A DNA stretch of 64,000 nucleotides from Mugil cephalus (taxonomy: Eukaryota; Chordata; Actinopteri; Mugiliformes; Mugilidae), in NCBI RefSeq assembly GCF_022458985.1, contig NC_061789.1:8536357-8600356 (forward strand). The letters run 5' to 3'. Shown here piece by piece: positions 33,684 to 44,360 of the stretch. Each line of letters starts with the position of its first letter. Position 1 is the stretch's first letter. The translations under genes were made by a program, and so were the position numbers. The notes under the pieces are model-generated. The model ran no database searches. It had not been told where the DNA came from and saw only the letters and a list, made by a program, of their open reading frames with translations.

Positions 33684-34001
33684 TCTTTCATTTTAGGTCT
33701 GGCCTTCCCCCCCTCCACCTCAATCAGCTGATTAGCTGATTGCCAGCTGTATTCCATAAAGCTCCTACCTGGGTGCGTCATTGGGAGAGTGATCCTGCAG
33801 CCAGCGTGTGCAGCGTGTTTGTTTCTGGTCGGCATTGTGGTGTCTGCGAAAGGCTTCTTCTTGGTTTATTGTATATTGTGAATAAATCCCTGCAATTGCA
33901 GACGGTCCTTGGTTGGCTTCTTTGGTTTGTTTTCCCCTTTTACCTCAATTGTTACCTCCTTGTGTTCCCCTAGACATTTTCTGCCCTGTCGGGTCGTAAC
34001 A
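33684..34001 (+). repeat. 3' LTR of the Gmr1-type element
   Basis: Homologous to the 5' LTR from TCTTTCATTT to ...GGGTCGTAACA (34001). It is preceded by a purine-rich GGTGGGGG (33676-33683), the likely polypurine tract. About 120 bp between the RNase H stop (33562) and the LTR are non-coding. It has an extra ~15 bp (near 33907-33925) absent from the 5' LTR and a much shorter C tract. Confidence 0.8.
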
Positions 34002-34009
34002 GTGTAGAT

Positions 34010-34740
34010 AAATTTCACAGTTGCAGCAGCAGTTCACGGGCACTCAACACCATAAATACTATATAACAGGAGAAAAACACAATATGCTATTTACATGATA
34101 TTTACAGGATTATAAAAAGTAATTGAAATTAGTGAATAAAAAAAGAAGGAAAAATTAATAATGTACAGAGTGTTATCTGTCACATACAGATGAGGAGTTA
34201 AACAGTCGTATGGATTGAGGCAGGAAAGATTTCCTGTAGCGTTCTTTGAGGAATGTCGGAGCTGAGTCTGAGTCTCTTGGAGAAGGAGAGTGTTGTCAGG
34301 GTAATCAATGATTAACAGCTGGTCAAGTATCCTCCTCTCCACCACCACTATAAAAGTTTCTTGTTTGTGGCCAGTGACAAGGTCAACCTTCCTGACCAGT
34401 TTATTCAGTCTGCTGATGTCACTGGCTGCAATGTTGTTCTCCATAACAGAGAAAAGGGCACTCGGCACAACAGACGTAGGCAGAAGAGCTCCAGCGTCTC
34501 AGCTTCATCAGGAAGTAGATCTGCTGCAGGCCTTCTTGTACAGCTGTACTGTTGGTCCTCCGGTTCAATCTGTTGTCGATGTTCACTCCCATGTATTTGT
34601 ACTCCTCCACCACCTTCACGTCCCTACTAAGGATGCTGAGGGGCAGAGGGGCTGAAAATTGTTGTTGTTGCAACATATGTTCAAAACAGTTCTCAGTGCA
34701 AATGAATCCGGGGCCATCCACAGGTTCTGAACGCAAAACG
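34010..34740 (-). mobile_element. 5'-truncated L2/Rex-like LINE, RT C-terminal fragment
   Basis: Reading on the minus strand, 34736-34419 gives LPLSILSRDVKVVEEYKYMG, VNIDNRLN and LQQIYFLMKLR. This is the conserved region after the RT palm in fish L2/Rex-type LINE ORF2. Lower coordinates continue with SDISRLNKLVRKVDLVTGHK and VVERRILDQLL in another frame, then the 3' UTR with TATATAGTATTT and GGTGTTGAGTGCC, which recurs at 46046-46186. It is frameshifted and truncated at its 5' end. Confidence 0.7.
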
Positions 34741-36618
34741 AACGGTGTCCATTGATGTTTTCTGACGATGAAACAGAAGCAGCCACATCAGCTCCGGGTA
34801 AAAAAGGTGATTGGATGGTGCTTCACCTAATGGATGCGCAGTGACCCAAAGCGTACTGTGGAACAGTAGTGAAACATCCCTCAATGGTTGAGTAAGTAAC
34901 CTGATCCCAGTCTGACTGCACAGAGTATTAACCCCTATTGAAAACTTAACTTTTGTCCCCATGAACTTTCAACCCCATTCACACCTTGAGAACAGCCTGG
35001 AGCCTCTGGCCGGTAAGACCATTCATAGGGAGCATTTAGCGGCGCATTTAGTGGTGCATTTAGACCACTTGCCGTGTTTAAAAAGGTTTTTCTGATCACA
35101 CAACAGCTACTGCTGTTCAAGCTTCGTGCCGTTTGCATCCATCTTTACTGGTGAAAAGGCGTAAGTGCAACCTCAACTGACCTTCTTTATCTAAAGGCGC
35201 AAACAAGCTCTTTCCCCTCATGTCCTTGTGGACCTTGACCAGCTGCAGTCTGGAAAATCATTTGTCCCCCAAGTAATCAGTTGTATATGTCCTGAAGTGG
35301 TCTCTCTAAATGGTTAATGTTGGTACATCTTTAAAGAGTACCTAGGCCTAAAGGAAGTCAGACCCGTGGGCTGTGCTGGAACGAGAAAAAAGACAGGAGT
35401 CTTCAGCGTTTTCCAAGGACCCCCAAACTGATGGAGAGATTAAGTAAGGACCCCCTACCTACTGTATGTGTCCTGTATTAAACTCAGCCCAGTGCTATTT
35501 ATAAATAGACATTATTATCATTTTGCATTCAGTATTATTAGTATTAGTATTATTAGTATTATTATTAGTATTATAAGCTATCCCTTATTCGCTTTACTAA
35601 AATAGGTTGGATTCGTGTTAATGTGTATTTAATGTTTTTACATGTATTTTAACAATTTCGATGTTTGTTTTTTCTTTTTTGAATGATTTCCTGTATTCCG
35701 ATTCTGTTATACCGCTTAGTAGACATTACTGAGTTGCATCAGCCTGTAGCCAGGCTTGTCCTGACCTATAGATGTGTAGGACTTCTTATTATAATAATAT
35801 ATAATGAAAAATGAGACCACAGTAGCTTAAAATGTAACAGAAGCAAAAACGGCCTTGAATTTCAAACATCAAATGAGGTGTCAGAGTTTTTTTTTTTTTT
35901 GATTCTCTGAATGTAGTAACCAATATTTTTCTTTTATTCCTTAGGCTTCAGGCTGCCTGAAACTGTGTAATGGACACTGATTCATTCACTTTTGGAACGA
36001 AAATTCAGTGAAATTCAATTAAGCTTTTTTCCCCCCAATGATTTACAGCTTGTAAAATTTGTTACACTGAATGGAGGCGTGACTGATTTGCATCAGCCAA
36101 TAGCCCAGTGTGTCCTGAATCTGTAGAGGTGTAGGACTTCACTGTGCACAGAAAAAGGAGACAACAGTGAGTAAAAAAAAAAAAAATGTTTTTTTCTTAT
36201 AAAACACTGTAAAAGTTCTGTCTTTTTTGACCTTAAATATAACAGCGTCAAAACTGCAGGTGCAAACATGCAGTGCCATAAAAACGCAGCAGGCAACAGT
36301 ACACCAAAACACTGACATCCGATATGTCTCAGCAATCATACAGGATTAGCATTAAACAGCAACTAGATGTCCCCGGACGTCAAGACGGATTAAGTGGCTC
36401 AAACTGACTGAACAAATTCTTCTTGTTCTTGTTTGTGTTAACCTCCTTTGGGATGTGCCTCTCGCAGGTGTGTGCCAAACGACCTAAGGGGCGGGCCAGT
36501 CTTAAATGAACCTATACCTGCAAGCATATCCCTTCTTGAGGCTCACCATAGTAGAGACAGCCCAGCAGGGAAGGACTGAAGGCCAGGAAGAGTCGCACTC
36601 CCGTCGGCCGCAGAACAA
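34741..36618. other. Intergenic region upstream of the first CYP2K-like gene
   Basis: Contains a short Penelope-like relative near 34945-35050 (GAGCCTCTGGCC and CATTCATAGGG blocks shared with 39300-39400), a dispersed-repeat copy near 35410-35660, and a pair of ~90-bp direct repeats at about 35736-35832 and 36082-36178. No gene is supported. A clear TATA box was not found upstream of the ATG at 36619. Confidence 0.5.
35410..35660 (+). repeat. Dispersed repeat (GATGGAGAGATTAAGTARGG family), copy 2
   Basis: ACTGATGGAGAGATTAAGTA near 35430, CTATTTATAAATAGACATTA near 35496 and GGATTCGTGTTAATGTGTAT near 35610 match blocks in the copies at 7488-7950 and 50370-50480. Class unknown. Confidence 0.5.
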
Positions 36619-39600
36619 ATGGAGCTTTTGGAGAATGCCGTTTCCTCTCTCTTCTCCAGTCCCACCGCCATGATGGGGGCTGTCGCTTTGCTGCTTGCCC
36701 TTTACCTCTTCTCCTCCGGCCTCGAGTCGGAGGACGTGCCTAAGCAACCTCCAGGACCGAGGCCTCTGCCGCTGCTTGGAAACCTGCTGCAACTTGATCT
36801 CAAGAGGCCGTACAAGTCCCTGTGCAAGGTGAGTCTGAACCAAGAGGCATAAACCTTGTAAGTATGTAGTGTAAACACATTTTATTATTATATTGTTATT
36901 GCTCCTACGTCGTCTGTAATTCCATTTCCTTATTGTATCCCATTGACCAATTAGGAAATAATGTGTCACTGGTTCCTAAGGAAGGGGGAATGTTGTGGGA
37001 GCTCCATGGAGTGACTGCAGCCAAAGAGCCAAAAAGATATTACTACTTATCGTTACACTTGATCATTTTGTAAACGGCTGTACAAAAATGAGTGATGCCT
37101 TACCTTCATTTTAATTGCAATAGTTATAAATACCTTTGTTGTTTGCTAAACTTGTTCATAAGCTTTGAAATGTATACTTTAGATTTGCATTCTAAGCTCT
37201 AAAAATGGTTCATTAAATATGTTTCTGGTTTTCCCAGTGAAAAATCTAACTTTTTCCACCTCAGATTTTATGGTTTTAGGTCCAATGTGTTAACACAGTT
37301 TGTGAAAATTAAAAAATAATTGTAAAATGACATAGGCGAGGTTGTGCTTAAAAGAATGATACCAAACAAGGCAAAGTCAAACGTTTTTAAGATGAAATAT
37401 AAAGTTAAAACCAAAAGTAGTCAAAACTGCCAATTCTACACCAGGACCCCAGAGGGTTAAGGCACCCTTAAAGCCATGACCCTAGAACCGCCCCTGGCCA
37501 TTTCCCCACAATTTATTCTATGCCATTTTATTTCTGAACGCATCTTTTCCCACCCTGCAGCTCTCAAAGGAATATGGCTCTGTGTTCACGGTGTACCTTG
37601 GAACTAATAAAGTGGTGGTCCTGGCCGGCTACAAGGCGGTCAAAGAGGCTCTAGTCACGCACGCCGATACTTTTGGAGACCGAGACATCTCCCCGATATT
37701 TAACGATATAAATCGGGGTCACGGTATGAGTTTGCCTTACAACAGAGCAACCAGGCTCATTTACAATCTCCTACAAATGCGTGATTTGTGCGAGTTTGGC
37801 GCAAACTGTGTGTGTTTCCATCAGGGATTCTGTTCGCAAATGGGGAGTCGTGGAAGGAGATGAGGCGCTTTGCGCTCACCACGCTAAGAGACTTCGGGAT
37901 GGGCAAGAGAATGGCCGAGGACAAAATCTTGGAAGAATGTGGCCACCTAATTCAGATGTTTGAAAAGCACGAAGGTATGCTGTCAGTTCCTCGGTGCACA
38001 CGGACGACGCACCTCTGTGAATAGGCTTGCGAGGCTGAATTGAACGCACTGTTTGTGTTTCTCCTTCCTCCAGGGAAGCCGTTTGACACGACGCGTGCGG
38101 TGAATTACGCAACGTCCAACATCATCTCCTCCATCGTGTATGGAAGCAGATTCGAGTACGACGACCCCCGATTCATAAATCTGGTGGGTCGGGCTAATGA
38201 GTCGATACGCGTGGCCGGCTCTGCAGCAATCCATGTGAGTTTGATTGTTAATTGTACATATGTCTCCACGGTGCCCAGTGGTTAGATATACAGTACTTCA
38301 TACCTCCTCATTTCATTTAGGTCATTTTACATATATTTTTTTTTTAAAATGTGTATATATATAATAAATTATATTAAACTTTCAATAGGTCTATAATAAA
38401 CTGTGGGCAAATTTACTATCCTCTCTTACTGACTTACAACTACTAACTTTGACTGCTGCAAAAATATATAGGATAAATAGCTACTAAAATTTTTTTAACC
38501 TTTTTTTGTTGTTTTTTTGCTTAAATCTGTTAATCAGCCTCAGTACTGATCTAAACTTAAATACAAAACAAACAAATATTAGAATTTTTTATCCTTTAAA
38601 TGCCCTAAAAAAGTCACTGATATGGGGAAAATAAACACAAAATGACTTATTTTAAGTATAAAAAATGACCAGAAACCGAAGATTTTTTTGTTTTTTTGTT
38701 TGTTTTTACCTGTTATTACAGTCTTGGTCAAAGGTTAGTGACACCATTGACTTTAAGGCATATTTAGTTTTTGTGCAGCATCATATTTTCATTAAAACTC
38801 CCTCTCATACTGTTAGTGGCTGTTTTTGCCGCATTGACTTCCATTATAACTACATTTTTTGAACGCACAGACATGCCACTAAGTAGCAATACATTTTACA
38901 ACCTTGATGCAGAGCGCGTTTTGACACAGTTCCTCAAATTAGACAAAGAGAACCCAAATACTGAAAAAACATTTTAATAATTTGCATGCTTTCACACCTG
39001 ATAGATATGTAACATTGGCTAATTTCCCTGAATAAACAACTACAAGGATAAGTTTTGTCTTGTTTGTTTAACTGGGTTCTCTGTTTCTGCTTTCAGGACG
39101 GTCTCAGTCAATTTTATGCAGCAAATAAAAAAATGTGGAAAGATGCAAATAATCTGCAGTGGATTTAAATTTAAAGGTGGTCAAATTAGCAATAACACAA
39201 GGTCTATATGTCTGTAAAGGTTCTCAGTCATCCAGGTCATGGTAATCCAAAAAAGCGTTGAATAAGGTCAGCTGGACTTGTAGAATTTCAGTTTTGACTT
39301 CTGTCCCCAAGCAGTTTCAACAACATTAACACTTTGAGCCTCCAGGCTCCCATAGACAATAGCCTCGTTTAAGCTCTATTCATAGGGTAAGTAGCCTAAA
39401 TACATAGTTTTCCCCCGTTCAAGGACAGGTAAGTACCAGCCATTCTGGTAATTCGTGACCCCAGTTTCTGGTCAAGGAAGTTTCGGGTTTGTGTTACCCA
39501 CAGAGTTTATTCCTATTTAAAGAAGAAGCTACTCGGAAGAGTGGCGAAACGTCTTCAAGAAATTCTACAAGTCCAGCTGACCTTATTCAGCGCTTTTTTG

Positions 39601-42465
39601 GAGCACAAGGTCTACATTCCCAATTTGGACTAAATAAAAATAAACACTCCTGACAACCACAAATAAAAATAGAAGATAGATAAGAAGATATTAAAATAAA
39701 AATAAATTAAAAAATAAAAATAAAATAAAATTGTATATGGTAAAAAAAAAGTAAAATAAAATAATATAAGAAAAAATACAAAATTTACACATAATTAAAT
39801 GTACAAAAAATAGAGACAGAAGTAAATATTGCATAAATATTAATTAAATATATATTATCAAATAAATATTGCAGGCATTAACATTAATAAGATTTATCTG
39901 TCACAGAAAGGTGGGTTGCTGTACAGCTGCATTGAGTAGGATCTTAAATACATCAAACCAAGACAGTTTACAGTTTAGTTTAACTACATTTTACTTATTT
40001 TGTAGGACTTTGATGGAATATTTTGACTTGTTTGTACTCGGGTAAAGAATCTGCACACTTTTCACAAGGGTTTTAGTTTTACTGAAACTGAAATTTGGAG
40101 ATTTTGTTCATTGTCCCAAACAGAAAATGACTCCTAATTAGGTAAAACAAGGCCCCTTTGTCCCCTTTGGCCCCCAGTCGTCCTTTTTGACATGTTTCAC
40201 AGAACAACTCGCAAACCTGCATTAACTCTAAATCCTATTGTAATCCCACAGCTTTACAACATGTTCCCCAGGCTGGCCAGCTGGGTGAAAAACCGGAAGG
40301 TGATGTTAAAAAACTGCGAGTTGACCATCAGGGACGTGAAGGCCCTGGTCAAAAATCTGAACGAGACGCTGAACCCCCACATGTGCAGAGGTCTGGTGGA
40401 CTGTTTCCTGATGCGGAAGCAGAAGGAAGAGGCAAGACGGCACATTTTTGTGGTTTAACGTGCGGCTTGTGTTAATGATAATTATATGTTGGCGTTCTTT
40501 CTCTCAGGAGTCTCGCGTGTTGGACACCTACTACAATGAGAAGAACCTGATATTCATGGTGACCAACCTGTTTTCTGCTGGTACCGACACCACGGCGGCT
40601 ACACTGAGATGGGGTTTGCTGCTTATGGCCAAATATCCACACATGCAAGGTGAGAAATTAGAAGTGTAGGAGTGGGATAATGTGAGGCAGAAAGTGAACA
40701 TTTTGATCTCAAAGTTAACCCACATGCCCTGGTAAGGACAAAATTGTCCGTTTCCTTAGGGTTAAAAAGCAGAAATAAACTTTTTGGTATTTGTGACCAT
40801 CAAAATCATTTTTGCTACTATTCATTGGCATGTCCAAGGCTCTAATAATCCCCCCAAGAGAAATCCACCTTGCATTTAGATTATTGAAAATATAAAAAAT
40901 TTTGTGTTTTGTTTCTTTTTGAAAAAAATGTGATGCCATCACAAACACCGGCATATAAAGGGTTAAAAATCGATTGATATTGAAATTGATGAGGACACTT
41001 CATGTCAGTGTTGTTACTAATCATTGACATGTCCAAGGCTCTAATAATCCTTGAAAGAAAAATCTAATTCGCATTTAGATTACTGAAAATATTTCAAATT
41101 TTGTGTTGTTTTTTTTTTTTTTTTAAATAAATAAATAAAAATTGATGCCATCAAATTTTTGGTATTTGTGAATAGTACTTAAGTGGATTACAAGATTTTT
41201 TTTTTTCAAGTAGGAAAAAATATTAATATATATTTTTAGGGCGTTTTTGAAAAGGACACTTTAATGACTCCATTAATGTTAACAACGTAACCATTTTTGT
41301 AAATCGAGCACTAAAAAAACAAAACAAAACAAAAAAGAATCCATCAAAATCAATGTTGCTACTAATCATTAACACATTCAAGGCTCTAATAATCCCCCCA
41401 AGAGAAATCCACTTTGCATTTAGATAATTGAAAATATTTCCAATTTTGTGGGGGTTTTTTTTGGAAAAAAAAAACGATGCCATTACAAACATTGGCATAG
41501 AAAGGGTTGAAAGTCAGTAATTAATCAAATGTTTGGTATTTTTCATTAGTACGGAAGTGGATTCAAATATTTATTTTTTAAAAAGTAGAAAAAAATATTA
41601 ATATATGCTATTTTTAGGGTGTTTCTGAAGAGGACACTTTAATGACTCCCTTATTGCTAACAACGTAACAATTTTAAAATATTAAAGAGGGCGGAGGCAG
41701 GAAAAATTGACCTTGACAAGGGCCAGATTTTGATGACCAGACGACCACTTCTCATGTTGTGTCTGCAGACCGGTTGCAGGAGGAGCTGACCAGGGTGATA
41801 GGAAGCCGCCAGGTCAAGATAGATGACCGGAAGAACCTGCCGTACACTGACGCTGTCATCCACGAGATACAGAGACTGGCCAACATCGTCCCCATGTCCA
41901 TCCCTCACAAAACCAGCCAGGACATCACCTTCCAGGGACACTTCATCAAAAAGGTCAGATGATCGCTTTCATCTGCAAAACAATATCTTCACTCACTTCT
42001 ACCAACCTGAAAAACTTGACATGCCCTCTCCTGTGACTCGCAGGGAACTACCGTGTACCCTCTTCTGACCTCCGTCCTGTACGATGAGAGCGAGTGGGAG
42101 AGCCCGCACACCTTCAACCCTTCTCATTTCTTGGATAAGGATGGTAAATTCTTCAGGAGGGATGCCTTCATACCCTTCTCTGCAGGTATAGATGCAGCTT
42201 GTTTTTCTCGCTCTTTATAGATAATTTCTCAAAACAGCGTGTGCTCAATTAATGAACCCTTCGCTCGTCCTCGCAAGGCCGCAGGGCGTGTCTCGGGGAG
42301 AGCCTGGCCAAGATGGAGCTCTTCCTCTTCTTCACCTCCCTCCTCCAGCGCTTCCGTTTCTCCCCTCCGCCCGGGGTTTCTGAGGACGAGCTGGATCTGA
42401 CCCCGGCTGTGGGCTTCACCCTGCCTCCTTCGCCGCATGAGTTGTGCGCCGTCAGTCGCCAGTGA
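36619..42465 (+). CDS. cyp2k: Cytochrome P450 family 2, CYP2K-like (gene 1)
   Basis: Nine exons: 36619-36828, 37561-37723, 37825-37974, 38074-38234, 40252-40431, 40508-40649, 41769-41953, 42044-42185, 42278-42465. They total 1521 nt (506 aa), with the classic CYP2 exon pattern and phases. The product is a microsomal haem monooxygenase. Visible features: an N-terminal anchor ([16 protein letters not shown]) and proline-rich hinge [12 protein letters not shown]; helix [11 protein letters not shown]-helix oxygen-binding [13 protein letters not shown]-helix EIQR; haem loop [11 protein letters not shown] with the Cys ligand, split by the last intron. Closest by eye to fish CYP2K; substrate not inferable. 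Intron 5 (40432-40507) begins GC rather than GT, at the same position as the GT donor of the paralogue. The apparent AATAAA is at 42793-42798 inside a MITE. Confidence 0.92.
38235..40251 (+). other. CYP2K-like gene 1 intron 4, 2.0 kb
   Basis: Very AT-rich intron. It holds a foldback Penelope-like insertion with an 11-bp target duplication (39207-39603, listed separately) and A/T-rich simple sequence at 39650-39860. No alternative exon is supported. Confidence 0.6.
39207..39603 (+). mobile_element. Foldback Penelope-like insertion flanked by 11-bp target duplication
   Basis: The insertion is bracketed by exact direct repeats CACAAGGTCTA at 39196-39206 and 39604-39614. Inside are 44-nt inverted repeats at 39246-39289 and 39559-39602 with a single mismatch (…GCGTTGAATAAGG / …GCGCTGAATAAGG). 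Next to the right arm lies CGAAACGTC (39545-39553), preceded by CGGAAGAG and a 3-nt loop. The block GARAAGYGAAACGTCTTCAAG is common in fish repeats related to Penelope-like long terminal structures. No ORF. Confidence 0.6.
40730..41670 (+). repeat. Three degenerate tandem copies in CYP2K-like intron 6
   Basis: The block CAAGGCTCTAATAATCC recurs near 40838, 41032 and 41379. Each time it is preceded by TGTTGCTACTAATCATTRRCA-like sequence and followed by CATTTAGATTATTGAAAATAT and GATGCCATCACAAAC-like sequence. A longer unit including GAAAAAATATTAATATAT, GGGCGTTTTTGAAAAGGACA and TTTAATGACTCC recurs near 41215-41275 and 41585-41650. The intron 40650-41768 is mostly made of this decayed tandem repeat. 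Confidence 0.6.
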
Positions 42466-42744
42466 GGAAGAGGAGCTGGAGCCGATCGCTCCTGTACAAG
42501 TGGCAGAAATGATGTTTTTAGTCTCACGGCCGTTTATCACAAGGTTCCTAAAAGTTGTTTTGAAAAAGGTGTTAGTTGTAGATGTTTGCACTGACTGACC
42601 TAAAGGTTGTCAGAAGTAACGTGTCCATCACGTAAGCTGATCAATTAATGAGTATTTTGTTGGTATATTGTATATTCCTTCCTTTGTGTCATTGTAGATT
42701 GTTTCCGAATATGTGTTTTATTACTGCAAATTGTTTATGTGTAT

Positions 42745-42874
42745 CCTAATAGCATAATTGCAAGTCATTTTTGACTTACTTTTTACGATATCAATAAAAA
42801 TACCAATGTGTTTGCTTTTTCTTTTTTTTTCCCTCCAAAAACTTTCTAATGCGACAGGCAATTACGCTATTAGG
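42745..42874 (+). mobile_element. Short MITE containing the CYP2K-like gene 1 polyadenylation signal
   Basis: 130-bp element with perfect 17-bp terminal inverted repeats (left CCTAATAGCATAATTGC; right GCAATTACGCTATTAGG, differing by one base). A second copy in inverted orientation is at 61181-61320 in an ADAP intron. Both share TTGACTTACT, ATATCARTAAAAAYA and GTGTTTGCT in order. The AATAAA at 42793-42798 lies within it. Confidence 0.7.
42793..42798 (+). terminator. Likely polyadenylation signal of CYP2K-like gene 1
   Basis: AATAAA 328 bp after the stop codon at 42465, followed by GT- and T-rich sequence (GTGTTTGCTTTTTCTTTTTT), a good downstream element. I saw no better signal between the stop and this point. 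Confidence 0.55.
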
Positions 42875-42889
42875 CTAACGATACTACCG

Positions 42890-43530
42890 GTCTGACAGGC
42901 TAGTTTCCCAACCCTGGATCGGTACAGGTCCCGGATGGAGGGAAGGTCAGTACCGATAATCTTCTCTTCTCTTCTCTGCAGTCTGTCCCTGTCACGTCTG
43001 GCAGTAGATCCAAACCAGACTGTGATAAATGTGGTCAGGACAGACTGAATTATTGCGGTGTAGAACGTGGTCAGTAGCTCCTGGGGCAGGTTGAACTTCC
43101 TGAACTGACACAGGAAGTAGGACGTGTGGGCGGTCCACTTCAGGTCCCGTGAGATTGTTGACCCTAGGAACGTGAATGAGTCGAGTGTAGGGACGGTCCT
43201 GTTAAGGATGGCTAGAGGAGGGGTAGGTGGGGGTGGGGGGGCTCTCCCTGAAGTCCACTGCCATCTCCACAGTCTTGAGTCCAGAGGACCAGCTGTTCCC
43301 TCTGTATGCAGACTCGTCCCCGTCCTGGATTAGTCCAGCGACGGTGGTGTTATCATCTGCAAACTTCAGGAGTTTCGCAGAAGGTGCTGCACAGAGTTGT
43401 AAAGGAGAAGAGGAGCAGTGGGGAGGGAACACACCTCTGGGAGGCAGCACTGCCCTTCTCTGGTTTTCTCTGATGGAGTCAACTAGCCCTCTATGCGCTG
43501 GCTCAACTTTGACCAACAGCAAAATCAGCT
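42890..43530 (-). mobile_element. LINE reverse-transcriptase fragment, L2-like
   Basis: Read on the minus strand, the segment encodes LLKFADDNTTVAGLIQDGDE followed by SSGLKTVEMAVDFRESPP. This is the FADD catalytic box (usual YADD/FADD) and following region of fish L2-type LINE RT. The downstream part (43200-42900) continues with LINE-like WTAHTSYFLCQF- and LLTTFYTAII-like sequence in shifting frames. There are several frameshifts; it is inactive. Confidence 0.7.
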
Positions 43531-44360
43531 ATGGACTAGCTAGGTCAGCTACGAGGAAGTGTAGACACTGTGATGTGCGCTTTGAAAGCAGACAACATGT
43601 GTCCACAATGCGGAGAGTCGTTGCCGTGTCGGCCACATTGTTCTGTCTGATATTCTGGTTCTTCTAACTTTATTTGTTGAGGGGTAGTTTCCCCGTCTGC
43701 TCAGCCCTAACTCCTTCAACCACGCTTTCAGGGTTCATGTTAATGTCATGATTTGTTGAAAGCATATCTGGAATGACATTATACGTATGTCCTCTTCAGT
43801 GACGCCGGTAACGTTCCTCTAATCTGACCATTTTTTTCAGTTTCATTTAACTTGTTGACACAAAAGAGATATGCAAAATGATTTTTTTTTTTTTTTTTTT
43901 TTTTAATTTTGCTAATAGTTAGCAGATAAAGAGACGTCCTCAGCAGCAGCAGCAGAACAGGTGGTGCAGGGAATGGATCCCTGGCCCTCTAGGTGTCAGG
44001 TGGTACTGGTGTCCATCAAGACGACGATACGAGCTCAAATCCTGCAGGCAGGCACAGGAAGTGTCCCCGCATCTAGGTGACCCCCTCCTCCGTTGCTCTC
44101 TGACCAGCAGCAACTAGCGGAAGAGGAGGTGTCCCCAGATGGAAGAGACCAACCCCTCCACTGCTCTCTGACAAGCAGCAATCAGTGGAAGGGAAGGGGA
44201 GGGGAAGTTGGTAACTTCCTGGTTGAGCTCTGAGGTGGATTCGTCTAGAAAGATGAGATAAGATTTAATACAAAAAAATAGGTAAAACAATAGAAATGAT
44301 AGACTCTCGCAGAAATAAAATATATAAAATATTTACCGATGATGATGTAGATGTTGAGCT
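43531..44360. other. Intergenic region downstream of the unrecognised minus-strand gene
   Basis: Contains a T-rich tract (about 43881-43904) and an imperfect ~65-bp direct duplication at about 44080-44190 (CTCCTCCGTTGCTCTCTGAC / CCCTCCACTGCTCTCTGACA). A minus-strand AATAAA (TTTATT at 43669-43674) could serve the 44361-46347 gene but is distant. No other gene seen. Confidence 0.4.

Larger units (their letters stand above)
28569..34001 (+). mobile_element. Gmr1-type Ty3/gypsy LTR retrotransposon, gag-PR-INT-RT-RH order
   Basis: A 5.4-kb element bounded by LTRs of roughly 320-360 bp (5' about 28569-28931; 3' about 33684-34001), with a tRNA-Pro primer site immediately after the 5' LTR. The coding order along the + strand is gag with a zinc knuckle, protease, integrase (H2C2 and core), integrase C-terminus, RT, then RNase H. 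Integrase therefore precedes RT, as in Ty1/copia and in the Gmr1 subgroup of Ty3/gypsy elements described from deuterostomes. RT and RNase H motifs are gypsy-like. No env frame follows RNase H. Gag, protease and integrase carry lesions, so this copy is not autonomous. The exact left LTR edge is uncertain. Confidence 0.9.
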
